Source: Lachnospiraceae bacterium
GTDB taxonomy: Bacteria; Bacillota; Clostridia; Lachnospirales; Lachnospiraceae
Direction of reading: 5' to 3'
Assembly: GCA_009774155.1 (NCBI GenBank)
Contig: VSNE01000032.1
Coordinates: 1 to 14,414, forward strand
DNA: 14,414 bases
Below the pieces are notes generated by a model. That model worked only from the letters and a program-made list of their open reading frames with translations, was not told the DNA's origin and did not search any database. The position numbers were made by a program, and so were the translations under genes. This document shows, in pieces, positions 1 through 6,086 of the stretch; the first letter of the stretch is position 1, and each line of letters opens with the position of its first letter.

Positions 1-19
1 CTATTAAACATTGTTTTCC

Positions 20-51
20 GAAACGGCGTGGCCTGGGGGCCATGCCGTTTC
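20..51. terminator. Strong hairpin, possible terminator of an upstream gene
   Basis: The arms 20-33 (GAAACGGCGTGGCC) and 38-51 (GGCCATGCCGTTTC) pair at 14 positions, one of them G-U, around a 4-nt loop. No proper T-run follows on the plus strand (only TCCGTTCCT), so termination is plausible but not shown. On the minus strand the trailing sequence is also not T-rich. Confidence 0.4.
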
Positions 52-135
52 TCCGTTCCTATAATTTACTGATTCCGGCCGTTTCTCCCCCTGACGGTCC
101 GTCCCTGAAATCTGCCGGAAAGTCCGCTTTTCCAA

Positions 136-141
136 TATAAT
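136..141 (+). promoter_or_regulatory. Candidate -10 box of the recombinase gene
   Basis: A perfect TATAAT lies 32 nt before the start codon. No good -35 hexamer is found 16-18 nt upstream (the bases there read TGCCGG or similar), so the promoter would be weak or need help. Confidence 0.4.
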
Positions 142-173
142 GAAAAGGAAAAACCATATGGGGAGGAATTGTC

Positions 174-806
174 ATGAGGGAACACCAGATATTCGGATAC
201 ATTCGTGTATCCACGAAGGAACAGAACACCGACCGCCAGTTGGACGCGCTGGCTCCGCTTGGGATTCCGAAACAGAACCTGTATACAGATAAACAGAGCG
301 GGAAAGACTTTGACCGCCCGGCCTGGAGGCGGCTGGTGAAACGCTTAAGACCCGGCGACCTGCTCTGCGTCAAGTCCATCGACCGTCTGGGCCGGGACTA
401 TCAGGAGATCATAGAGCAGTGGCGCATTATCACGAAGGACAGGCAGGCGGACATCCGGGTGATGGACATGCCCCTTTTGGACACCACCTACGGTAAAGAC
501 CTGCTGGGGACTTTTATCGCGGATCTGACGCTGCAGGTGCTTTCTTTTGCTGCCCAGCGGGAGCGGGAGAATATCAGACAGCGTCAGGCGGAGGGTATCG
601 CCTCCGCCAAGGCCCGCGGCGTCCGGTTCGGCAGGAAGAAAAAAGAGCTGCCGGAGGATTTTGACATCTGGTTTGTCCGCTGGCGCAGCGGGGAGATCAC
701 AGGGAAGCAGATGGCGGCCCACTGCGGCATGGAAATTTCCGTTCTCTACCGCAAGCTGCGTGAGGCGGGAATCCCACTGGACCGTAACGGAGGACAGCCT
801 GTTTAA
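174..806 (+). CDS. Small serine recombinase (resolvase/invertase family)
   Basis: The 210-aa protein would cut and rejoin DNA at paired sites through a phosphoserine link, as resolvases and invertases do. The N-terminal catalytic domain (about residues 5-145) has the family signature YIRVSTKEQ with Tyr9, Arg11 and nucleophile Ser13, then Asp39, Arg48, and the SIDRLGR motif with Asp70, Arg71 and Arg74. The long connecting helix contains QRERENIRQRQ, typical of the family. The C-terminal part (about 160-203) looks like the usual helix-turn-helix. Length fits the small resolvase/invertase class. The start is set by GGGAGG at 161-166, 7 nt before ATG. Its last 4 bases overlap the stop of the convergent kinase gene. 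No target site is proven; it may resolve a mobile element or invert a nearby segment (see 5957-6059). Family call is firm, role is open. Confidence 0.93.
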   Translation: MREHQIFGYIRVSTKEQNTDRQLDALAPLGIPKQNLYTDKQSGKDFDRPAWRRLVKRLRPGDLLCVKSIDRLGRDYQEIIEQWRIITKDRQADIRVMDMPLLDTTYGKDLLGTFIADLTLQVLSFAAQRERENIRQRQAEGIASAKARGVRFGRKKKELPEDFDIWFVRWRSGEITGKQMAAHCGMEISVLYRKLREAGIPLDRNGGQPV

Positions 807-2620
807 TCAAGCCGCAGATACACGGAGGACGAGAATACCATATCCGCCTCCGCCGCCTCGAAACGGCACCCGCCGCCGTATTTTTCTGCAATGGAGCGGA
901 CGGATCGAAGCCCGATGCCGCCGCCTGGTTTCCCGGAACTAAAGCCGCCCTCCGGCGTACGATGGATCTTGGCATACCGGTTGTCCATAACGATCGTAAG
1001 TATCCCGTCCGCAAGTCTGCCGCGCATACGGATAAAGGGCGCATCCGCCTCCGCGCAGGCCGTCACCGCATTTTCCAGCAGGTTTCCGACCACGATACAG
1101 AGCGCGTGGACAGGGACTCTGCCGGCCGCCTCCGGGATATCCAGCCTGATGGAGCAGTCCGTGATTCCGGATCGGGCCGCCATGTCCAGATAGTAGAGCG
1201 CCACCGCATTGACAGTCTCGTTCCGGCAGACGGGCGGGAGGCTTTCCCCAGTGGAAGGCGCAGCCAGGGCATCCAGATAGACCGCAGCCGCATGCGTCTC
1301 CCCCTTTTCCAGCAGCCCGCGCAGGGCGGCTATGTGGTGCCGGAAGTCATGGCGCTGCTGCTTTTCCTGCATGGCGGCTTCCGTGATCCGGCGGTAATGC
1401 TCCTCCTGCATTCTGACCTGCATTTCCAAAAGGGACAGTTCCTTTTCCAGCCTGTGGTTCTCTTCCGGCAGCGCCAGCATTTCTGCCATGAAATACCCGC
1501 ACTGAATACTGACCATTGTCACAAAAACCAGGACGCCCACCTGGAAGAAAAAGGATTTCTGCACATTCAGGCGGAACAGATAGTAGTTTCCCGCTTCCAG
1601 CAGGGCGGACAGGGCCAGCGCCGCCATGGGCCAAAGGAGCCTGCGGGCCATCCGGTTCCTGAAACGGATGCTCTCCCACAGGGCAGTCCCTGCCAGGGCG
1701 CAGAGACAGGCGGGAGTCAGGACATGGAACAGGTACATGCTCCTTGACAGGGACATAATGCCCAAAAGCTGCAGCAGCGCCGCCCCGCAGACGCAAAAAC
1801 CCATAAAGGCGCACAGCATCTCAAGCAGCGGCCGGGCGTGTGGGCGCAGCACCACCAGGACAAAGAGCAGAAGCGGGATGGCGAAGGAGAACAGCCCCAG
1901 AAAGGCCAGCAGGTACAGAAAAAGGGGATTGTCTATAAATAGCCCTGTCAGGTTGCATTCCCCAAAGGACCATGCGCCGGCACACAGGGAGAACAGCCCC
2001 AGCCAGAAAAAAGCCGTCCCCGAACTGCCAAAACGGAGGAAAATCAGGGAGACCAGGGCCATGATCAGCCCCAGCGCCAGAAGGAATACGGAAAAAAACA
2101 GGGAGAATCCCATTTCCGAGAAAAGCCGGGCAATGATTTCGGCCGGACTCCCCAGCAGGACGGGATGGAGCGCGGCCGTTTTCCGCTGGGAGGGAGAAAG
2201 GTATTCCAGAGTGAGCGTCATTTCACGGCCGGTTTCCGGCAGGGCCACCAGCGCTGTCTTTGTAGGCGGGTCCAGCAGGAATGCCGGAAAGTCTCCGTCC
2301 TGCCCGTACTGGAATATCAGATGTCCGTCCGCGTAAAGCTTTACAGGTGTGTAGACGGTCTTGATATACAGGTAATCCCCTGCCTTCGGCCGGGCCTGGG
2401 CGGTCAGCGTCAGGGGCGTGCGGGGAGAAAGACGGGAAATGGACCGGGGCAGCCGGATGCTTTCCCCATCCATGCTCCAGTCAGAAACAGTCTCCACGCC
2501 GTCATGCTGTTTCGTCCGCGGCCGGAACAGAAGAACCGAGCAGAACAGCAGCGCGAGGATTACGAGGAAAAGCAGGGACAGAGCCGCCGTCACAGTCCGC
2601 CGCATTTTATCCGCCCTCAT
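803..2620 (-). CDS. 7TM sensor histidine kinase with GHKL ATPase domain
   Basis: This 605-aa membrane kinase is the sensor partner of the adjacent LytTR regulator. One N-terminal membrane helix (about residues 8-32) is followed by an extracellular segment (about 33-165) resembling the jelly-roll sensor part of 7TMR-DISM proteins. A block of about seven membrane helices (about 168-380) and a coiled-coil linker (385-422) come next. The kinase core has an H-box RHDFRHH with likely phospho-acceptor His424, an N-box GNLLENA with Asn517, a DNR motif at 546-548 and a glycine-rich GGGIGL at 567-571, as in AgrC/GHKL kinases. Its start overlaps the regulator stop by 4 nt (ATGA), so the two are translated together. 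The ligand is unknown; jelly-roll sensors in this class often bind small molecules or sugars (family knowledge). The kinase call is strong, the sensor-domain assignment moderate. Confidence 0.92.
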   Translation of the reverse strand: MRADKMRRTVTAALSLLFLVILALLFCSVLLFRPRTKQHDGVETVSDWSMDGESIRLPRSISRLSPRTPLTLTAQARPKAGDYLYIKTVYTPVKLYADGHLIFQYGQDGDFPAFLLDPPTKTALVALPETGREMTLTLEYLSPSQRKTAALHPVLLGSPAEIIARLFSEMGFSLFFSVFLLALGLIMALVSLIFLRFGSSGTAFFWLGLFSLCAGAWSFGECNLTGLFIDNPLFLYLLAFLGLFSFAIPLLLFVLVVLRPHARPLLEMLCAFMGFCVCGAALLQLLGIMSLSRSMYLFHVLTPACLCALAGTALWESIRFRNRMARRLLWPMAALALSALLEAGNYYLFRLNVQKSFFFQVGVLVFVTMVSIQCGYFMAEMLALPEENHRLEKELSLLEMQVRMQEEHYRRITEAAMQEKQQRHDFRHHIAALRGLLEKGETHAAAVYLDALAAPSTGESLPPVCRNETVNAVALYYLDMAARSGITDCSIRLDIPEAAGRVPVHALCIVVGNLLENAVTACAEADAPFIRMRGRLADGILTIVMDNRYAKIHRTPEGGFSSGKPGGGIGLRSVRSIAEKYGGGCRFEAAEADMVFSSSVYLRLD

Positions 2621-3342
2621 AGCCCGTCCTCCTTTCGGGCCTGGGCGAACAGCCAGTCCTCCCAGGCGTCCTTTGCCTTTTTCAGACGGTCCCGCCGGAT
2701 ATAGACACTCTGTCCGTCTTTCATGCGGAACACCAGCAGTTCCTGGTCGATGCCTGCCACACAGGAGAGATTTGCCAGATAACTTTTATGGCTGCGGAAG
2801 AAAGGAAACCCGCCAAGCTGAGGTTCCAGCTCGTCCAGCCTGCCCTTTGCCTGTCTGATCCCTCCGCCCTCAAAATGCATCAGCACGTAATGTGCTTTCT
2901 GTTCCGCGAAGATAAGGCGGCTGACAGGCAGTAACAGCTTTTTCCCCTGCAGAACCACTTCCACGGCCGCCTGCGCCTGCCACTGCGCCGCAAGGGCGAC
3001 GGCGCCGTTCATGTCTTCCTGCGTCACGGGCTTCTCGATATATTTTGCCACCTTCAGACGGTAACCGTCCAGGGCATGATCCTGGCTGGAGGTGACAAAG
3101 GCCACCGGCAGCTCAGGCTCCTGCTCCCGCAGCAGCCTCACTGTCTCCACGCCGGAGATCCCATCCATATAGATATCCATAAATACCATATCAAACTGTC
3201 CCGGCCGGTAATTCTTAAGGAACTCCTCCCCGCTGCCAAAGGCAGTGACACGGACCGGTACCGGTCCTGTCCGGGCCAGACGTGTCAGCCGTTCCAGCTC
3301 TTCTCTATCGTCCTCGCAGAGCGCGAGCTGTAATTCCTCCAT
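2617..3342 (-). CDS. LytTR-family response regulator
   Basis: A 241-aa regulator of the AgrA/LytR type. The receiver domain (about residues 3-122) has acidic pocket residues Asp11-Asp12, the phospho-acceptor Asp56 in VFMDIYMDG, Thr84 in FVTSS and Lys104 in YIEKPV. The C-terminal LytTR DNA-binding domain (about 128-228) carries the characteristic FFRSHKSYLAN stretch (181-191) with His185 and Asn191. It is the first gene of the operon and overlaps the kinase start by 4 nt. A GGGAGG ribosome site lies just before the ATG, and a consensus sigma-A promoter sits further upstream. Immediately above that promoter lies one copy of a 28-bp repeat that recurs before the surface-protein gene, suggesting autoregulation and a small regulon. 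That link is inferred. Confidence 0.95.
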   Translation of the reverse strand: MEELQLALCEDDREELERLTRLARTGPVPVRVTAFGSGEEFLKNYRPGQFDMVFMDIYMDGISGVETVRLLREQEPELPVAFVTSSQDHALDGYRLKVAKYIEKPVTQEDMNGAVALAAQWQAQAAVEVVLQGKKLLLPVSRLIFAEQKAHYVLMHFEGGGIRQAKGRLDELEPQLGGFPFFRSHKSYLANLSCVAGIDQELLVFRMKDGQSVYIRRDRLKKAKDAWEDWLFAQARKEDGL

Positions 3343-3367
3343 ACGAAATTCCTCCCTGTTTGTGAAC

Positions 3368-3396
3368 AGTATAGGGTAAAATCACAGGAATGTCAA
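3368..3396 (-). promoter_or_regulatory. Consensus sigma-A promoter of the two-component operon
   Basis: Read on the minus strand it has TTGACA (complement of 3391-3396), a 17-nt spacer and TATACT (complement of 3368-3373). The ribosome site and regulator ATG follow within 30 nt. A second TTGACA occurs 3 nt further upstream. The -35 box overlaps the end of the 28-bp repeat at 3394-3421, so a protein bound there would touch or adjoin RNA polymerase. Confidence 0.85.
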
Positions 3397-3421
3397 TTTG
3401 TCAAGTACGAGTTTTGAACGG
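3394..3421. repeat. 28-bp exact direct repeat, copy 1
   Basis: This copy is identical to 5756-5783 over 28 bases, with core TCAAGTACGAGTTTTGAAC; the flanks differ on both sides. It lies between the leftward regulator promoter and the rightward cytolysin operon, in the same orientation relative to rightward genes as copy 2. Its ends hold short inverted arms (TCAA/TTGA, 9 nt apart). The most economical reading is a binding site for the LytTR regulator. A footprint of past recombination is the alternative. Confidence 0.9.
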
Positions 3422-3428
3422 GTTATGA

Positions 3429-3532
3429 CCTCCTGCCGCAAAAAAGATTAAATTAAAAAAACAGGCTTGACAGGAGCCGTGGGGCTATTAAGTCCCACGG
3501 CTCCTGTCAAAGACAGGAGCCGCGGCAGGTGG
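3429..3532 (+). promoter_or_regulatory. Structured leader with mutually exclusive hairpins
   Basis: A perfect 17-bp stem is formed by 3467-3483 and 3494-3510 with a 10-nt loop. Its right arm can instead pair with 3512-3522, giving an 11-bp stem (3498-3508 with 3512-3522) closed by AAA. Outer arms 3429-3439 and 3522-3532 match at 10 of 11 positions. On the plus strand no T-run follows either hairpin. On the minus strand the 17-bp stem is followed after 5 nt by seven Ts (complement of 3455-3461), so it could end leftward read-through. As a leader of the cytolysin operon it could act as a conformational switch; this is inferred. Confidence 0.5.
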
Positions 3533-3585
3533 TAGAGTATAGGTACGGTGAACATGGGAACCAAAAATAAGTCGGAGGTAGAGAT

Positions 3586-4224
3586 ATGGCGTATTACTTG
3601 AAAGACCTGCCTTTTACAGAAGAAGGGAAAAAGCTGAAACTGTCCGATGAGGACAGGGAACGGTTCCGCCTTGTATACAAAAAGAAAGATGATCAATGGG
3701 TATTGCACAATATTTATGAGAAAGGGGGCGAATATGGAGATGACTGTATCGTAGTGCCGTTGGAGTCGACATACAAGGGAAATATAGAACTTGCTCCAGG
3801 AACGGAATTTGCAAATGTAGTAGGTACTTCAAATGATCCCAAACCCGGAGATATCAACACCAGCTGGATAGCATTTTGGAAATGTATATATATAGCGACA
3901 CATTACAGCTATCCGCCATCATGGTGCTGCACAGACGGCATGAAGTATAATAACTACGGTAATAATATAGTACTACATGTAGAGGGTGCAACTTATGGAG
4001 AGCTGAATGGCGGACATATAATTTTAGGAAGGATCGCCAGACAACCTTATCCAGGGGAAATAGTGTATATAGTTCCTATTTGCACCGGGCATAACACAAT
4101 GGGAAATTCTTTCTATATGAAGACGGGGCATGAGGCGACTTTTGCTGTCGCATTATCCAATGTAGTGACTAATATACATAACTATCTCGCCCGGCACCCG
4201 CTGGAGGCCCACGAAAAAATTTGA
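3586..4224 (+). CDS. Unrecognised 212-aa protein with a Cys/His cluster, cytolysin operon
   Basis: I do not recognise a named family. The protein has no signal peptide or membrane helix and begins after GGAGG (3574-3578), 7 nt before ATG. The N-terminal 90 residues are charged and polar. The C-terminal half contains WIAFWK (94-99), Cys114-Cys115, His131, GGHI with His144, and VPICTGHN with Cys166 and His169. This spacing resembles small putative zinc-binding domains with a CC / GxH / VPxCxxC order that I recall from other bacteria, but that resemblance is from memory and weak. It is the first gene of a two-gene unit, 16 nt ahead of the cytolysin, so a role as partner, protective factor, chaperone or second effector is possible but not shown. 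Base composition is visibly more AT-rich than the two-component genes on its left, which suggests separate origin. Confidence 0.8.
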   Translation: MAYYLKDLPFTEEGKKLKLSDEDRERFRLVYKKKDDQWVLHNIYEKGGEYGDDCIVVPLESTYKGNIELAPGTEFANVVGTSNDPKPGDINTSWIAFWKCIYIATHYSYPPSWCCTDGMKYNNYGNNIVLHVEGATYGELNGGHIILGRIARQPYPGEIVYIVPICTGHNTMGNSFYMKTGHEATFAVALSNVVTNIHNYLARHPLEAHEKI

Positions 4225-4240
4225 AGGAGGGTATAATATT

Positions 4241-5689
4241 ATGAACAAAAATGCAGAAACAATCAACAGCCAGATTGCGGCTCTGAAATATGATCCCAAG
4301 CAGATCCTGGCATTTGAGGGAAACATGGTATCCAATGTCAGACCCAAGGAAGGACAGATGAAGGATTCCGAATACATTGTGGTCACCAGAGAGGTATATA
4401 ATATACAGAAGGCCATCGATCTTGCCGTACCATGCAGCAACAACGCACTGACTTATCCGGGCGCACTGCTGCTTGCCAATTCCTATCTGGTGGACGGAAA
4501 ACCCCAGGCCCTCGGCGCACAGCCTGGGCGTAATGTCCTGTCTGTAGACCTGCCCGGTCTGACACAGGACGGCTCCGTTGGCCTCAGCAGCATGACCTAC
4601 GCAAATGTCAAGAGCGCGCTGAACCAGATACTGAACACATGGCTGGACAACTATTCAAAAGATTACAATGCGCCTGCCATCATGACATACACCTCATCCC
4701 TGCTCCACGATGAAAAGGAGATGCAGCTCAAGTTCGGCTGCGATGTGGGATTTCTCGAAGATGCCCTGGGGATCGGTCTGGGGGCGGATATCAACGGAAC
4801 CACGGGGAAAAAGAAAAGCAATTATCTGGTAAGCTACAAGCAGATTTATTATACCGCGTCGGTGCAGTCTTATGCTGAACCCGCTGACGCATTCAGCTAT
4901 GACACCACCTGGAATGATCTGGTAAACCTTGGGGTAAACAATGATAATCCGCCCGCCTATGTGGGGAGCGTGGTTTACGGCAGGGAGATCTATATCAATT
5001 TTGAGTCAGACTGCGAGGAACATCTCTTTGAGGAAGCCATCAATGCCGCCGTCAGCATCGAGGGCGTGGATGTAGGGCCGGAGAAAAACGATAAGTATTC
5101 GGATGTCTATAAAAACACCAGATTCAGCTATGTCATCATGGGCGGGAGCGTCCCGGAGACCTTCAGCGGATTTGATATGAATGAAGACAATACCAAGAAG
5201 GTGAACGGCGTCATTTTCTCCGATACCCAGTTCAGCAAAGAAAATCCGGGCGTCCCCCTGAATTACCGGGTGGCATTCCTGAAAGAGAACCAGCCGGCCG
5301 TTATCAACGGCACTACGCAGTATGTGGATGAGAAGATCGAAAGGTTTTCCTCCGGGGAGCTGGAACTGGAGCATCAGGGCGCATATGTGGCAAAGTTTAC
5401 CGTGTCCTGGCAGGAAATAACCGGATATGATGAGGACGGAAAAGAGAAAACAGCTACCAGGGAATGGCCTGAGAACGGCAAGCATAAGACTGCATCGTTT
5501 GACACCAGGATAGCGCTTGGGGGGAATGTACGGAGGATCAACGTAAAAGCGGAGGGCACCACCGGCCTGGTATGGGAGCCGTGGAGGACATCCCTGGATA
5601 AAAAGGATCTTGCGTTAGGTCCCCACATCCATGTGAAAATATGGGGGACGACCTTGTCCCAAAAGAGCTCCTGCATCTATGAAGATTAA
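4241..5689 (+). CDS. Cholesterol-dependent cytolysin without signal peptide
   Basis: A 482-aa pore-forming toxin of the thiol-activated cytolysin family, about the length of pneumolysin (471). These proteins bind cholesterol-rich membranes and assemble large ring pores. Family landmarks run in order: LTYPGALLLA (70-79), VDLPGL (102-107), KQIYYTASV (200-208), VVYGREIYI (244-252), and GAYVAKF (380-386) opening membrane-binding domain 4. The undecapeptide is GTTGLVWEPWR (439-449) and IWGTTL (467-472) holds the Thr471-Leu472 cholesterol pair. The classical undecapeptide Cys is Thr440 and the middle Trp is Pro447, as in intermedilysin and vaginolysin. The start follows AAGGAGG by 10 nt, and the N-terminus begins directly with the mature family domain, so it appears leaderless like pneumolysin. 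Release would need lysis or another route (inference). All landmarks are intact; no frameshift seen. Confidence 0.97.
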   Translation: MNKNAETINSQIAALKYDPKQILAFEGNMVSNVRPKEGQMKDSEYIVVTREVYNIQKAIDLAVPCSNNALTYPGALLLANSYLVDGKPQALGAQPGRNVLSVDLPGLTQDGSVGLSSMTYANVKSALNQILNTWLDNYSKDYNAPAIMTYTSSLLHDEKEMQLKFGCDVGFLEDALGIGLGADINGTTGKKKSNYLVSYKQIYYTASVQSYAEPADAFSYDTTWNDLVNLGVNNDNPPAYVGSVVYGREIYINFESDCEEHLFEEAINAAVSIEGVDVGPEKNDKYSDVYKNTRFSYVIMGGSVPETFSGFDMNEDNTKKVNGVIFSDTQFSKENPGVPLNYRVAFLKENQPAVINGTTQYVDEKIERFSSGELELEHQGAYVAKFTVSWQEITGYDEDGKEKTATREWPENGKHKTASFDTRIALGGNVRRINVKAEGTTGLVWEPWRTSLDKKDLALGPHIHVKIWGTTLSQKSSCIYED

Positions 5690-5700
5690 GCCATAAAGAG

Positions 5701-5741
5701 AAATCTGCATCACAGCCGGCCAGGCAGGATGCAGATTTTTT
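5701..5741 (+). terminator. Rho-independent terminator of the cytolysin operon
   Basis: The arms AAATCTGCATC (5701-5711) and GATGCAGATTT (5728-5738) are perfectly complementary over 11 bp with a 16-nt loop, and six Ts run from 5736 to 5741. It lies 12 nt after the cytolysin stop codon. Confidence 0.9.
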
Positions 5742-5755
5742 ATGCACTAAAACCA

Positions 5756-5783
5756 CAATTTGTCAAGTACGAGTTTTGAACGG
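5756..5783. repeat. 28-bp exact direct repeat, copy 2
   Basis: Identical to 3394-3421 and in the same orientation. It starts 303 nt upstream of the end of the surface-protein leader and just past the cytolysin terminator. The two copies bracket the cytolysin operon exactly, so either a shared operator or a unit boundary is possible. Confidence 0.9.
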
Positions 5784-5956
5784 AGCCGTACATTTTTGGT
5801 ACTGGAAAAACGGATAAAAACTCATAAAATAGACTAAACAGACATGTACGGGAGATTTTCAGGCCCGCAGGGTCCTTTGCTCCGCCGGAAGGACGCGTTT
5901 TGGCAGGGCGGACTGAGAACAAAACTGAGGCAAAGAAAATTTTTGGCAAGTGGTTA

Positions 5957-6059
5957 AAAGTAGACTTAAAACCACGGCATTCAGAACCGAAATTCAGGTA
6001 AAATAGCGGAAATAATTGAAAAAATGCATAAAAAAAGCAAGTGGTTTTGAGTCTACTTT
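5957..6059. repeat. 19-bp inverted repeat around a 65-bp core
   Basis: Left arm AAAGTAGACTTAAAACCAC (5957-5975) and the reverse complement of the right arm (6041-6059) match at 18 of 19 positions. The word GCAAGTGGTT is also repeated directly at 5946-5955 and 6037-6046. The 65-bp core is AT-rich and includes TAAAAT at 5999-6004. The right arm ends 27 nt before the surface-protein ATG. It could be a pair of operator sites, a long-range RNA stem, or arms of an invertible promoter segment. Confidence 0.75.
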
Positions 6060-6086
6060 ATGCGAAACAGGAGGTAATACATTTTT

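Larger units (their letters stand above)
1..173. other. Left-edge intergenic region with hairpin and -10 box
   Basis: No gene is visible here. It contains an imperfect hairpin at 20-51 (listed separately) and the upstream region of the recombinase gene. A TAA at 5-7 could be the stop of a gene lying off the left edge, but nothing in 7 bases can confirm that. Confidence 0.5.
3343..3585. other. Regulatory region between the two-component and cytolysin operons
   Basis: Some 243 bp without a convincing ORF. It contains the leftward promoter, repeat copy 1, an A-rich stretch at 3440-3461 and a nested set of inverted repeats at 3429-3532. No convincing -35/-10 pair for the rightward operon could be picked out, which would suit an activator-dependent promoter. 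GGAGG at 3574-3578 is the ribosome site of the next gene. Confidence 0.6.
5690..6086. other. 397-bp regulatory region before the giant surface protein
   Basis: No convincing gene. In order it holds the cytolysin terminator, repeat copy 2, a run of AT-rich sequence with a TAAAAT at 5825-5830, a small hairpin (GTCCT at 5872-5876 with AGGAC at 5890-5894), a second TAAAAT at 5999-6004, and a long inverted repeat at 5957-6059. Neither TAAAAT has a good -35 partner, so the promoter is unassigned. AGGAGG at 6069-6074 sits 12 nt before the ATG. Confidence 0.6.

Noticed and set aside
962..1747. A long open frame on the plus strand across the kinase gene
   Set aside because: It lies entirely antisense to a gene with all GHKL kinase motifs and encodes a low-complexity, motif-free product; it follows from the high GC of the kinase gene.
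3394..3432. A standard LytTR site (two 9-bp direct repeats about 12 bp apart)
   Set aside because: GTT words at 3411 and 3422 are only 11 nt apart and the second is missing in copy 2, so the known consensus does not fit; the repeat is kept as a candidate site on other grounds.
3467..3510. An insertion-sequence end
   Set aside because: No transposase, no matching distant end and no target duplication around the hairpin were found.
5844..5957. A 37-codon ORF in the surface-protein leader, considered as a signalling peptide for the two-component pair
   Set aside because: No ribosome site precedes it, it has no hydrophobic leader, and no processing gene such as AgrB is in the window.
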